Positions 37,178 through 46,061 of a stretch of DNA of 64,000 bases are shown piece by piece. This DNA comes from DATIXJ01 sp963714795 (GTDB taxonomy: Bacteria > Bacteroidota > Ignavibacteria > UBA10030 > SZUA-254). The translations under genes and the position numbers were made by a program. A model generated the notes under the pieces. That model was not told the DNA's origin. It did not search any database and saw nothing but the letters and a program-made list of their open reading frames with translations. Every line of letters starts with the position of its first letter. The stretch's first letter is position 1. Location of the stretch: the NCBI GenBank assembly GCA_963714795.1, contig CAVQPS010000006.1, positions 248,001 to 312,000 of the forward strand, read 5' to 3'.

Positions 37178-37528
37178 ATGAAACTTGAAGGCGAAGGAAA
37201 ATTGTTAAGAATATTTTTAGGTGAGATGGATAAAATTGATCACAAACCGTTGTACGAAGTGTTCGTGATGAAGGCACGGGAAATGGGCTTGGCGGGGGCA
37301 ACGGTTCTTCGCGGTGTGGAAGGATTCGGTGCTGTGAGCAGGAGAATTCATACGGCAAAAATTCTCCGGTTGTCGGAAGATTTGCCTATCGTTATTGAAA
37401 TTGTCGACGAAGAACAAAAACTGAAGGATTTTTTACCGGTGATCGATGACCTTTTCGAAAAAGTGAAATGCGGAGGTATGGTGACGATCGAAAGAGTCGA
37501 AATCGTAAAATATACCGCCGGCAAATAA
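37178..37528 (+). CDS. DUF190 (PII-like) protein, fluoride-operon partner
   Basis: A 116-residue soluble protein with the DUF190 pattern LLRIFLGEMDKIDHKPLYE, AREMGLAGATVLRGVEGFG and VIEIVDEEQKLKDFLPVID. The fold is ferredoxin-like, related to PII signal proteins. DUF190 genes commonly follow crcB, so a regulatory or accessory role in fluoride resistance is likely, though its ligand is not established. It shares the riboswitch-controlled transcript. Confidence 0.9.
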   Translation: MKLEGEGKLLRIFLGEMDKIDHKPLYEVFVMKAREMGLAGATVLRGVEGFGAVSRRIHTAKILRLSEDLPIVIEIVDEEQKLKDFLPVIDDLFEKVKCGGMVTIERVEIVKYTAGK

Positions 37529-37546
37529 CGTTATCATTGAATAATT

Positions 37547-38398
37547 ATGCCGGGATTGAAGTTCATCGGGACCAAATGTACTTTAAAAATAATTGTCAAA
37601 CCATTATATGGTATGATTCTGTTTCTCGCATTGTGTTCAACACGAACATTTGCGCAGGAAGACACATCCTCGATAAAAACAATCGTCACGAATGATATCG
37701 TCGATGTCTGGCATCATGCCGGGTCTTTTTTCTTCGCACCGTTGCATTTTGACGAGAAAGATTGGATTATTACCGGATCCATTGTGGGTGGGACAGTCTT
37801 ATTATTTACATCCGATCATGCAATCCGTGATATCGCTTTGCGGAACCAATCATCGCAAGCAGATCAAGTATTCAATATCGGACAACAATATGGATCCCCG
37901 CTTTACGGCCTTGCATTGGGTGCCGGTTTATACGTTGGCGGGTTGGCATTCAAACAATCCGATATCCGGTCAACCGGTGTAATGCTGTACGAATCGCTTG
38001 GCTTTGCGGGCTTAACGACAACCATATTGAAAACGCTTATCGGACGGAGCAGGCCGTACGTCGGTGAAGGGGAGTACCGTTTTCATGGCTTACAATTCAA
38101 TACGGAACACACATCGCTTCCATCCGGACATGCGACAGTTGCATTTTCCGTTTCCTCTGTTCTTGCTGAACGAATTCATAATGTTTATGCGACGATCGGA
38201 TTATATTCACTTGCATCGTTGACCGTCGGTGCGAGAGTCTACAACGATGAGCATTGGTTTTCGGATACATTTTTAGGTGCTGCCATCGGAACAGTTTCCG
38301 GCTTGGCCGTTGCACGATTGCATGAACAAAAAAATGACGGCTTATCTCTTTCGATTGTTCCCGGGATTGATCGCATAGGAATTTGTCTTGCATTCTAA
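37547..38398 (+). CDS. PAP2 family phosphatase, exported
   Basis: A 283-residue membrane-associated acid phosphatase of the type-2 phosphatidic acid phosphatase family. The three motifs are complete: KTLIGRSRP, PSGH, and RVYNDEHWFSD. A signal-like helix (MILFLALCSTRTFAQ) lies about 22 residues after ATG 37547; a later ATG at 37613 would make it N-terminal. The substrate could be a lipid phosphate or undecaprenyl pyrophosphate. It follows the fluoride operon by 18 bases. Confidence 0.88.
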   Translation: MPGLKFIGTKCTLKIIVKPLYGMILFLALCSTRTFAQEDTSSIKTIVTNDIVDVWHHAGSFFFAPLHFDEKDWIITGSIVGGTVLLFTSDHAIRDIALRNQSSQADQVFNIGQQYGSPLYGLALGAGLYVGGLAFKQSDIRSTGVMLYESLGFAGLTTTILKTLIGRSRPYVGEGEYRFHGLQFNTEHTSLPSGHATVAFSVSSVLAERIHNVYATIGLYSLASLTVGARVYNDEHWFSDTFLGAAIGTVSGLAVARLHEQKNDGLSLSIVPGIDRIGICLAF

Positions 38399-38405
38399 CA
38401 TTGAA

Positions 38406-39599
38406 ATGCCGAACAGGAAACGTTGGCTGAGCAGGACGGTACTTGGCATCGGTTTGGCGAGTTTTTTTTCCGACCTTGGGCACGAAGCGGCAACTGCCAT
38501 TTTACCGATGTTCCTCGTCAGCATCGGTGCGGCGCCGGCGGCTCTCGGCATCATCGAAGGTGTGTCCGACGCAATTTCGAGTTTTGCAAAGTTATGGTCC
38601 GGATGGTACAGCGATCGGTTGGTACATCGCAAACCGATGGCGGTCACCGGCTATATCCTGACCGGAATTGCGAAAGCTTCCTTTGCGTTTGCTACCAGCT
38701 GGGTGCAAATACTCTTCGGCAGAACGATCGGATGGTTGGGAAGAGGAATTCGCGGTCCGGTGAGAGATTCCATCCTGACCGATGCAGTTCCTGCCGAAGT
38801 AAAAGGGCGTGCATTCGGATTTGATCGGGCGCTGGATACATTGGGCGCTGTTTTGGGACCGGTTGCCGCGTTGTGGTTGATCAGTCTGGTGTCGTTTCGA
38901 ACCGTTTTTCTACTGACGCTCATTCCCGGAATTTGTGCCGCTTTGGCATTCGGTATGATTGTGCAGGAACGTCGGCGGGAAACAGTACAGCAAAAGAGTT
39001 TCCGTATGAGTCTTTCCAATCTTCCGAAAGAATTCAAACGGTTTCTTGTTGCTGTCGGGATTTTCGGTGCCGGGGATTTTGCTCATACGTTACTGATTCT
39101 TCGGGCTGCACAGCTTTTTACTTCTGCCAATGTTCCTGATGCCTCGCAGCGTGCGGTGACATTATATATTATTCACAATATCATTTATGCCGCCGCATCG
39201 TATCCTATCGGCGCCATTGCGGATCGAATGGATAAGCGATTTCTGCTTTTCATCGGATATGTATTAGCAGGTCTCATGTGTTTTGGATTTCTGTACCCGA
39301 CGTCGGATTATGGCTTTTTGATTTTACTTTTTTCCGTTGGCGGGATATATATTGCCATTGAAGATACGGTTGAACGAGCGCTTGCAGCAGAAATGCTGCC
39401 GTCAGATATCCGGGGAACCGGATTTGGGGTACTTGCAGGTCTCAATGGAATCGGTGATTTCATTTCGAGCACGTTTATCGGTGTAATTTGGACCACTGTT
39501 TCGGTCAATGCAGGATTTGTGGTTTCCGGAAGTCTGAGTGTTATCGGCGCGTTTTTACTTCTGTTTATGGTTCCATCGTTGAAATCCCGGAAAACTTGA
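38406..39599 (+). CDS. MFS transporter
   Basis: A 397-residue protein with twelve predicted helices. The loop 2-3 motif is WYSDRLVHRKPMAVTGY, a variant of the major-facilitator GxxxDRxGRR. GRGIRGPVRDSILTDAVP is characteristic of a branch of uncharacterised bacterial transporters. I start at ATG 38406; a TTG at 38388 also lies in frame but overlaps the PAP2 gene. The substrate is unknown. Confidence 0.85.
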   Translation: MPNRKRWLSRTVLGIGLASFFSDLGHEAATAILPMFLVSIGAAPAALGIIEGVSDAISSFAKLWSGWYSDRLVHRKPMAVTGYILTGIAKASFAFATSWVQILFGRTIGWLGRGIRGPVRDSILTDAVPAEVKGRAFGFDRALDTLGAVLGPVAALWLISLVSFRTVFLLTLIPGICAALAFGMIVQERRRETVQQKSFRMSLSNLPKEFKRFLVAVGIFGAGDFAHTLLILRAAQLFTSANVPDASQRAVTLYIIHNIIYAAASYPIGAIADRMDKRFLLFIGYVLAGLMCFGFLYPTSDYGFLILLFSVGGIYIAIEDTVERALAAEMLPSDIRGTGFGVLAGLNGIGDFISSTFIGVIWTTVSVNAGFVVSGSLSVIGAFLLLFMVPSLKSRKT

Positions 39600-39651
39600 T
39601 TCCATAATTCTTGAATATTCTTTGATTGCATGTTCATTTGATGGATAAGAA

Positions 39652-41586
39652 ATGCCGCTGCCTGTTTCTCCACATATTGTTATCGCAAAAGATGCAATTG
39701 CGTTAAAAGAAAAATTGGAAAATCTTCCGACGCAACCCGGCGTGTATCAGTTCAAAAGCGGATCGGGGGAAGTGCTGTATGTCGGAAAAGCCGTCAATTT
39801 ACGTAACCGCGTCCGCCAATATTTTCAAAAATCCCACCGTCCCGATCCCCGCCGCAGGGCAATGATATCAAAAATTCGGGATGTGGAATTGATCGTCACT
39901 GATTCCGAGGTTGAAGCTCTCATCCTTGAGACGACGCTGATCAAGAAGATCAAACCGAAATATAATATCGATCTGAAAGACGATAAAACATTCCCCTATA
40001 TTGTCGTCACCAATGAGCCATATCCCCGTGTGTTTGCCACCCGGCGTGTCGTACGCGACGGTTCAAAATATTTCGGACCGTATACCGATGTCAAAAACAT
40101 GCACGCATCGCTGAAACTGATTCGTGAAATTTATAAAGTTCGGAGCTGTAATTACCTGATCGACGAGGCTGTCATTCGGAAAAAGTCGATAAAAATATGT
40201 TTTGATTATCATATCAAAAAATGTGAAGGTCCCTGTGAAGGATTAATTTCATTTGAACGGTATCAGGAAATGATCGGCGACGTGATCGAGGTATTACGGG
40301 GGAAAACGGGGGCATTGGTTCGCTCGCTCGAATCGAGGATGAACAGTGCATCCGATGACCTCCGTTTCGAAGATGCGGCGCGGTTCCGGGATGAAATACA
40401 TCAGTTGAGTGTTTACAATGACCGTCAAAAAGTTGTCGACGCGGAACATATCGATCGCGATCTTTTTGCTCTCGCGGTCGGCGGCGACGATGCCTGCGGT
40501 GTCGTATTTAAAGTTCGTGAAGGGAAGATCAACGGACGTCAGCATTTTTATATGTCCGGTGTCGACGGCAAACCGGAAGAAGAAATTCTTCATCAGTTCC
40601 TCGACCGGTATTATCTCGATGCGATGGATATACCGCTGGAAATATTTTTACCGACAGAACTCGAGGCAGCGCGTGTCATCGAGCAATGGCTGAGCGACCG
40701 GAGAACGGAAACCGTCTCGATCGTCGTGCCGAAGATCGGTGAAAAAGCAAAGTTGATGGCAATGTGTAAAAATAACGCAGAGTTATTGCTGGATATGTTG
40801 AAAATACAGAAGGAAAAAAATAAGGACTTTGTCCCGCATGCCGTACAGGCGCTTCAGCGTGATCTTCGATTGGATGCCATACCGCGACGGATAGAATGTT
40901 TTGATATTTCCAATTTCCAGGGAACAGACAGCGTTGCTTCGATGGTCGTTTTCATCGATGGAAGAGCCCGAAAATCGGAATATCGAAAATTTAAAATTGA
41001 AACGGTTCAGGGCGCAAATGATTTTGCCAGTATGAAAGAGGTGATCGGTCGGCGTTACTCGCGCGTGCTCCAGGAACAACGGGAACTGCCCGATCTGATC
41101 ATCGTTGACGGTGGAAAAGGTCAGCTTTCAAGTGCCGTGGAAGCTCTTGCCGAAATAGGGTTGCGGATCGTCGATGGCGGTCAGGCAACAAAAAATATTC
41201 CGATTATCGGACTTGCCAAGAGACTGGAAGAGGTGTTTGTTCCTGCTTCGAGCGAGCCGCAATCGGTTCCCAAGACCTCTTCCGGATTAAAATTGCTTCA
41301 ACAAATCCGAAATGAAGCTCACCGGTTTGCAGTTACCTATCACCGGACGTTACGGAAAAAGCGGACGTTGCAGACCGAGCTCGACCTGATTGAAGGTATC
41401 GGTAAAAAAAGAGCAAAAGAACTGCTTGAAATTTTCGGCAGCGTGCAAGGTGTAAAATTTGCGACCATAGAACAATTGTCAGAGGTCGTTGGCGAAAAAA
41501 TAGCGACGACAATTAAGGAATATTTTGGTGATGAAGATGGTGCTGAAACGCTGACTTCACAGGTTCCGGAGAATAAAAAAAATTAA
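39652..41586 (+). CDS. uvrC: Excinuclease ABC subunit C
   Basis: A 644-residue nuclease that makes both incisions in nucleotide excision repair. The N-terminal GIY-YIG domain reads PGVYQFKSGSGEVLYVGKA. A Cys-rich region follows (CNYLIDEAVI, CFDYHIKKCEGPC), then a UVR motif near residues 215-245. The RNase H-like half is marked by DLIIVDGGKGQLSSAVEAL. The tandem helix-hairpin-helix (LIEGIGKKRAKELLEIFG) is at the C-terminus. All parts are intact. Confidence 0.96.
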   Translation: MPLPVSPHIVIAKDAIALKEKLENLPTQPGVYQFKSGSGEVLYVGKAVNLRNRVRQYFQKSHRPDPRRRAMISKIRDVELIVTDSEVEALILETTLIKKIKPKYNIDLKDDKTFPYIVVTNEPYPRVFATRRVVRDGSKYFGPYTDVKNMHASLKLIREIYKVRSCNYLIDEAVIRKKSIKICFDYHIKKCEGPCEGLISFERYQEMIGDVIEVLRGKTGALVRSLESRMNSASDDLRFEDAARFRDEIHQLSVYNDRQKVVDAEHIDRDLFALAVGGDDACGVVFKVREGKINGRQHFYMSGVDGKPEEEILHQFLDRYYLDAMDIPLEIFLPTELEAARVIEQWLSDRRTETVSIVVPKIGEKAKLMAMCKNNAELLLDMLKIQKEKNKDFVPHAVQALQRDLRLDAIPRRIECFDISNFQGTDSVASMVVFIDGRARKSEYRKFKIETVQGANDFASMKEVIGRRYSRVLQEQRELPDLIIVDGGKGQLSSAVEALAEIGLRIVDGGQATKNIPIIGLAKRLEEVFVPASSEPQSVPKTSSGLKLLQQIRNEAHRFAVTYHRTLRKKRTLQTELDLIEGIGKKRAKELLEIFGSVQGVKFATIEQLSEVVGEKIATTIKEYFGDEDGAETLTSQVPENKKN

Positions 41587-41648
41587 TAATCATCTCTCCA
41601 TTTTTTGAGAAAATTTGAACGAATTAAGATGCGATCTAAATAATTATA

Positions 41649-41677
41649 TTGACTTTTGTTAAGTGATTTCTTATATT
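41649..41677 (+). promoter_or_regulatory. Sigma-70 promoter with no ORF behind it
   Basis: TTGACT at 41649-41654, a 17-base spacer, and TATATT at 41672-41677. The match is strong for this AT-rich stretch. Transcription would start near 41685. The nearest downstream plus-strand gene is more than 4 kb away, past a terminator at 42009. Confidence 0.6.
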
Positions 41678-41684
41678 AAAGCGC

Positions 41685-42009
41685 TTCGATTAAGGTATCA
41701 CAAGCAATGCTCTTTGGTAAATTAATTCATAAGATCGCAATAATTTTCCTCTTCTAATTTAATCGTCATTATTGTCATTGAGGAAGGGTTGGACATCGTG
41801 ATTCATGATTCGTCCAAGCAATCAACGGCGATATTCCATTCGGAACTATTGTAAAAAGGATTTTTGTTCCTTTAGTGAGAGGGAAATTTAAGTTATGATT
41901 CGGTTTTTGTAGAAAACATTAGAAGTAATGATTTGGTGTGAGTCTGGCTCCCACTTCGAAATCAAGGCCCTCCCACTTGGTTTCACCGCTGGACTCACAT
42001 CTTTTTTTT
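41685..42009 (+). ncRNA. Candidate small noncoding RNA
   Basis: The stretch between the promoter above and a structured T-tract has no convincing ORF. The 3' end is a two-level hairpin. The outer arms GGTGTGAGTC (41935-41944) and GACTCACATC (41992-42001) enclose inner arms GAAATCAAG (41958-41966) and CTTGGTTTC (41976-41984), and eight T follow. A further hairpin TTGGAC...GTCCAA lies at 41789-41817. It does not match tmRNA, RNase P RNA or SRP RNA by their key motifs. The length and layout fit an unknown sRNA of about 325 nt. This is a prediction only. Confidence 0.45.
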
Positions 42010-42237
42010 CACCCCATCAGAAATAGCATTTCTTTCCCAAATAAGCCGGTAATTTACCCCAAAGCTTTAAAATTAATTTTGAATTGTCAGGTTACATCGG
42101 TGATGCACTCGGAATTGTTCATCTGAAGGGAAAACAGTTTCGATTAAGAATAAGATGGTGATCCGGTGCGCCGATACCGGTTTTTCGATTAGTGAACGAA
42201 CGATGGAAAATGCGTTCGTAGGATTGAAGATTTTGGG

Positions 42238-42591
42238 CTATACCAGAAGGTCGCTTACTTTTTTACTGACGCAGGCAATGTCAAACGGTTTGTAAAAAAC
42301 CGCATCGACATAGGCATGCTGTTTTTCTTCCCAGAGTTGAGACTGTTTGCGGAACACGTAGAGAAGAATGATCGAAATTTCATTGTTAATCAGTTTAATA
42401 TATTGACAGAGTTGTTCTGTCGATCGGGAAGGAGGGGAATCGATGATAACAAGGTTGACGGATGAAACTCCGACAAGATTCTTGAGCATCTCAATATCGG
42501 TCGTGGTCGTAACGCGAAATTGCTCTTCGAAAAGCATCAAAAGACTTGTACAAAAAGTCATATCCTGACTGTAAATCAGAATAGTTTTCAT
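42238..42591 (-). CDS. Receiver-like domain protein (atypical)
   Basis: A 117-residue stand-alone protein with a CheY-like fold: ILIYSQDMTFCTSLLMLFEE for strand 1 and helix 1, NLVIIDSP with the candidate phospho-Asp, and YKPFD with the conserved Lys-Pro. The first strand ends in IYSQD instead of the usual acidic pair, so metal binding and phosphorylation may be weakened. I prefer ATG 42591; an in-frame start at 42666 is possible. It is downstream of the sigma-54 regulator gene on the same strand but has its own sigma-54-like promoter. Confidence 0.7.
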   Translation of the reverse strand: MKTILIYSQDMTFCTSLLMLFEEQFRVTTTTDIEMLKNLVGVSSVNLVIIDSPPSRSTEQLCQYIKLINNEISIILLYVFRKQSQLWEEKQHAYVDAVFYKPFDIACVSKKVSDLLV

Positions 42592-42686
42592 TGACTCGTC
42601 GTCTTTTGAACTGATTTCGTGTTGGTTTTTTTGTTTTTGTATCATTGGATGATTCTGAATACGCAAAAGTTACTCACAGGATATAA

Positions 42687-42703
42687 TCACAATTTGTATG
42701 CCA
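42687..42703 (-). promoter_or_regulatory. Sigma-54-like promoter for the receiver gene
   Basis: Read on the minus strand: TGGCATACAAATTGTGA, a GG-N10-GT arrangement. It is almost identical to the hemN promoter TGGCATAGCAATTGTGA at 45994. It sits about 100 bases upstream of the preferred start. Confidence 0.55.
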
Positions 42704-42808
42704 GCCTCAAAAATTCAACAATCTGAGTTGAATAATCGGTGCAGTTTACAAAATGGTGAAATTAGAAGCGATCGAAAAAGAATTTTCTAAAAAGGGGTGG
42801 CAGAAATA

Positions 42809-42824
42809 TCAATTATGATAATCA
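42809..42824 (-). promoter_or_regulatory. Candidate activator site upstream of the receiver gene
   Basis: On the minus strand TGATTATCATAATTGA, about 106 bases upstream of the -24 element. It differs from TGATTATCAATATTGA upstream of the octaheme operon by two bases. Confidence 0.35.
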
Positions 42825-42874
42825 GGAAGGGATTCGTCTAAGAAAATTGATAAATCCGGACTTTAAAAAAGGAA

Positions 42875-44227
42875 TTAATGTTCTTTGATTCCGAGGTCCT
42901 TAATGCGACGGTAGAGAGTGGGGAGACTGATTTTTAATGTCTCGGAGCTCTTTTCCTTGTCGAATTTGAATCGGTTGAGAACTATTGTGATATATTGCTT
43001 CTCAAATTCGTTCAGAGCAGTTTCTAAAGATTCATTCTCAACCAGGGGAATCGAAGATGACCGGATCAGATCGGGAAGGTCCTCTTTCGTGATGAAATCT
43101 CCTTTGGCAAAAATCATTCCCCGCTCGATGATATTCTCGAGTTCACGGATTTCGCCTTTCCAGACATTGTGCAAGAGTGCTTGCATGACATCATTTTCAA
43201 CACCCTTAATATTTTTCCGGAGAACGGTCCTGTACTTATTGATAAAATGTTCGACGATGAGAGGAATGTCTTCTTTGCGATCTGACAGGGGTGGAAGAGA
43301 AAGTTCTACAACATTCAAACGGTAAAAAAGGTCTTCACGGAACCGGCCGTTTTCAACTTCTTTTCTCAGGTCCCGGTTTGTGGCGGCAATGATGCGAACG
43401 TCGATCGAGATAGGTGAAGTAGCTCCAACAGGTGTGATTTCATGTTGCTCGAGTGAACGCAGGAGTTTAACTTGAAGGGAAAGGGGAGTCTCACTGATTT
43501 CATCAAGAAGAAGTGTACCGCCGTCAGCGGCTTTAAAATATCCGGTTTTATCCGATGCCGCGCCGGTGAACGACCCTTTTTTGTGTCCGAACAGTTCGCT
43601 TTCAAACAATGTTTCGGTAATAGCACCGCAATTAACCGCAATCAGTGGTTTCTGCGCCCGACGGCTATTGAAATGAATAGCACGGGCAACAAGCTCTTTT
43701 CCCGTTCCGCTTTTACCGGTAATCAAAACCGTTCCATCGGTCGGTGCAACCATCCGGATTGTTTCAAATACCTTTTGCATGACAGGACTCTTGCCGACAA
43801 GTTGGGAGAAATCATATTCCTGATGGAGCTCCCTGCGGAGAAGCTGGTTTTCCAGGATGAGATGCTTGTGTTCGAGCAGTCGCTTCACTTTGACCATGAG
43901 CTCGTCAAATTCTACCGGTTTCAGAATGTAGTCGCTTGCCCCTTTCCGGAGTGCGGGAACTGCCGTGTCAAGCGATCCGTAAGCGGTAATGATGATGAAC
44001 ATCGTCTGGGGATTCAACTGCATGACCCTGTCGAGTAAGTCGATCCCATTCATGACAGGCATTTCAAGATCGCTGATCACAAGGTCGAATGCTTCAGACT
44101 GGATCTTTTCATATGCAACGGCGCCGTTTGGTGCTTCTGCAACAGTGAATCCTTCTTTTTTCAGGATGAATGCAATCGATTCTCTGATCAATTGTTCATC
44201 GTCAACAACGAGAATTCTATCCGCCAT
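42875..44227 (-). CDS. Sigma-54-dependent response regulator (NtrC family), copy 1
   Basis: A 450-residue activator with three domains. The receiver (residues 1-120) has the phospho-Asp in DLVISDLEMPVMNG. The AAA+ domain (about 140-380) has Walker A GKSGTGKE and the sigma-54 contact loop as GSFTGA, a variant of GAFTGA with Ser for Ala. The C-terminal Fis-type helix-turn-helix ends LKISLPTLYRRIKDLGI. It is 11 bases downstream of the histidine kinase gene, its likely partner. It is a close paralogue of the regulator at 47499-48863. Confidence 0.93.
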   Translation of the reverse strand: MADRILVVDDEQLIRESIAFILKKEGFTVAEAPNGAVAYEKIQSEAFDLVISDLEMPVMNGIDLLDRVMQLNPQTMFIIITAYGSLDTAVPALRKGASDYILKPVEFDELMVKVKRLLEHKHLILENQLLRRELHQEYDFSQLVGKSPVMQKVFETIRMVAPTDGTVLITGKSGTGKELVARAIHFNSRRAQKPLIAVNCGAITETLFESELFGHKKGSFTGAASDKTGYFKAADGGTLLLDEISETPLSLQVKLLRSLEQHEITPVGATSPISIDVRIIAATNRDLRKEVENGRFREDLFYRLNVVELSLPPLSDRKEDIPLIVEHFINKYRTVLRKNIKGVENDVMQALLHNVWKGEIRELENIIERGMIFAKGDFITKEDLPDLIRSSSIPLVENESLETALNEFEKQYITIVLNRFKFDKEKSSETLKISLPTLYRRIKDLGIKEH

Positions 44228-44238
44228 GAGATTGAGTA

Positions 44239-45712
44239 TTATTCCGATTGAATGGGTAGTGTGATGGTAAAGGTTGTGCCGCGTCCTTCTGTGCTTTCGA
44301 CATTGATGTCCCCCTGAAATGTTTTGACGATACCGTAGCTGACCCAGAGTCCCAATCCTGTGCCTTCGCCGACTTTCTTTGTCGTGAAGAATGGTTCGAA
44401 AATTTTCGGAAGGTTCTCTTCGGTAATGCCGCTTCCGTTATCCTGAACGACGATCGAAATTTCGTTCGCTTCGCCGTACGCCGAAACATTGATCTCCTGC
44501 GAATGGCCGGTCGGAAGGTTGCTGACAGCGTCAACCGCATTCATAAAAATATTGATGAATACCTGTTCGATCTGATCGGGAACAAGCCGCAGAAGCGGAA
44601 GTGCGCCTCGCAGATTGACATCGAATTTTACCTGTTTGGCTTTCTTACCTGCCCGGACGATCTCCAATGCCTGAAGAATACATTTGGTGATGTCGGTGTT
44701 CTGGATTTGATAATTGGAAGGACGCGAGAAGTCCACAAGATCGTGAATGATTTTTGAAATCCGGTTTACCTGGCTTTTGACCAGCTCGAGTTTTTCTTTT
44801 GCAAACTCATCGTTCGTTGTTCGCTGAACGACCTGGACAATTGAAGAAATGGACGCGAGCGGGTTACCCACTTCATGGGCAATGCCGGCAGCCATCGTCC
44901 CGATGATTTCCATTTTTTGCGCGTGGGCAAGCTGTTCTTCCAGGAACTTCTGTTCCGAAATATCACGATGAACGCCGAAATATCCGACAATCTTTTTGTT
45001 GCCGTCGATAATCGGAGAAATAAGCAGTTGACTGTAGAACGGTGCTCCGTCTTTTCTTCTGTTCTCTACCTTTCCGACCCAGACATTTCCCGAATTGATC
45101 GTATTCCACATTTGATCCCAGAAACTTTTCGGATGCCTGCCGCTTCCAAACAGTTTCGGGTTATTGCCGATCATTTCTTGTTTGGTATAACCGCTTGACC
45201 GTTCAAATGCCGGATTAACATAAATGATCTTGCCGTCCGCATCGGTTATTTCGACAGGATTGATCGTGTATTGTGCAATGTTGTAAAATCGAAGGAGATC
45301 GAGTTCGGTTCGTTTATGGTCAGAGATGTCACGAACGATGATGAAAAAAAACGGAGTTTGGTCATGATCGTTGTGAATTCGGCGAATGGAAACTTTGGCA
45401 TCAAGGTCAGACTTACCATCTGCAGATTGAAAACAAACCTCCGTTTCCGCAGAGGCAGTCATTTTGTTCGGGTGGAATGACCCGGAAATCGACGAATCTT
45501 CCGGGACTCAAATCCTTAAATGAATGATTGCAAATCCACGAATCATCAATTGCAAAAATCGACCGGGCAGATTGATTGCATCGCAATATATTTTGACTTT
45601 CGTCAATGATGAACCATGGGTCAGGTAAAAGGTTCAGCAATAAAGAAGAATCAAGGTCTTGAAAATCCTTAATATTCCAGTTTTTTCCTGACACGTCTGC
45701 TTGATTTGCCAT
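44239..45712 (-). pseudogene. PAS-domain histidine kinase, frameshifted in the first PAS
   Basis: The main frame (45462 down to 44239, 407 residues) carries a PAS/PAC domain (ITDADGKIIYVNPAFERSSG) and the H-box AAGIAHEVGNPLASISS. The ATPase domain follows with NIFMNAVDAV, QDNGSGI and GEGTGLGLWVSYGIV. Upstream, a second frame from ATG 45712 gives the start of another PAS domain (LLPDPWFIIDESQNILRCNQ). The whole is 1474 bases, one over a multiple of three. Deleting one base at the CCCGG of 45481-45485 joins the frames as FVDFRSFHPNKMTAS. No membrane helix is seen, so it probably senses a cytoplasmic signal. If the shift is real, a shorter kinase could still be made. Confidence 0.85.
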
Positions 45713-45731
45713 GAGAATAATGATTTTTCTT

Positions 45732-45759
45732 AATATATAGGATTTTTATGTCATCTCAA
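45732..45759 (-). promoter_or_regulatory. Sigma-70-like promoter for the kinase-regulator operon
   Basis: On the minus strand TTGAGA, a 16-base spacer, and TATATT. It sits about 20 bases upstream of ATG 45712, leaving a very short leader. The kinase pair would therefore be expressed without sigma-54. Confidence 0.45.
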
Positions 45760-45931
45760 AGGAAAGCGCAGTACAATTTTATCCCGAATATTTCTCTGAA
45801 ATGAGCAAATTCGATGGAATTTCAAATGTGGGAATTTAAATGGACAATATTTGGTATCCTGCCGGAAGTGTTTTCTCTATCCCAAATGAAAATTTCGATG
45901 ATTGAATTATCAAATTTAATAATATTTTGGA

Positions 45932-45947
45932 TTTCATTCGAATGAAA
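45932..45947. promoter_or_regulatory. Palindrome upstream of hemN
   Basis: The perfect 16-base palindrome TTTCATTCGAATGAAA lies about 50 bases upstream of the -24 element of the hemN promoter. It could be the binding site of a dimeric activator. Evidence is symmetry and position only. The remainder of 45713-46061 is AT-rich and otherwise unremarkable. Confidence 0.4.
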
Positions 45948-45993
45948 AATGGACATTATTCTGATTTTTCGGTCAATTTTCAAGAAATTAATG

Positions 45994-46010
45994 TGGCATA
46001 GCAATTGTGA
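45994..46010 (+). promoter_or_regulatory. Sigma-54-like promoter for hemN and regulator 2
   Basis: TGGCATAGCAATTGTGA has GG-N10-GT spacing. It lies about 55 bases upstream of hemN and is nearly the same as the promoter of the receiver gene. Confidence 0.55.
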
Positions 46011-46061
46011 TAAAAAATAAAGCAAGCATAAAAAGACTTTTTTTGAGGCCGATTGAATCGT

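Noticed and set aside
41938..42126. Plus-strand frame of 62 codons within the candidate small RNA region
   Set aside because: It starts inside the terminator stem, has no ribosome site and crosses the T-tract. Composition is not protein-like.
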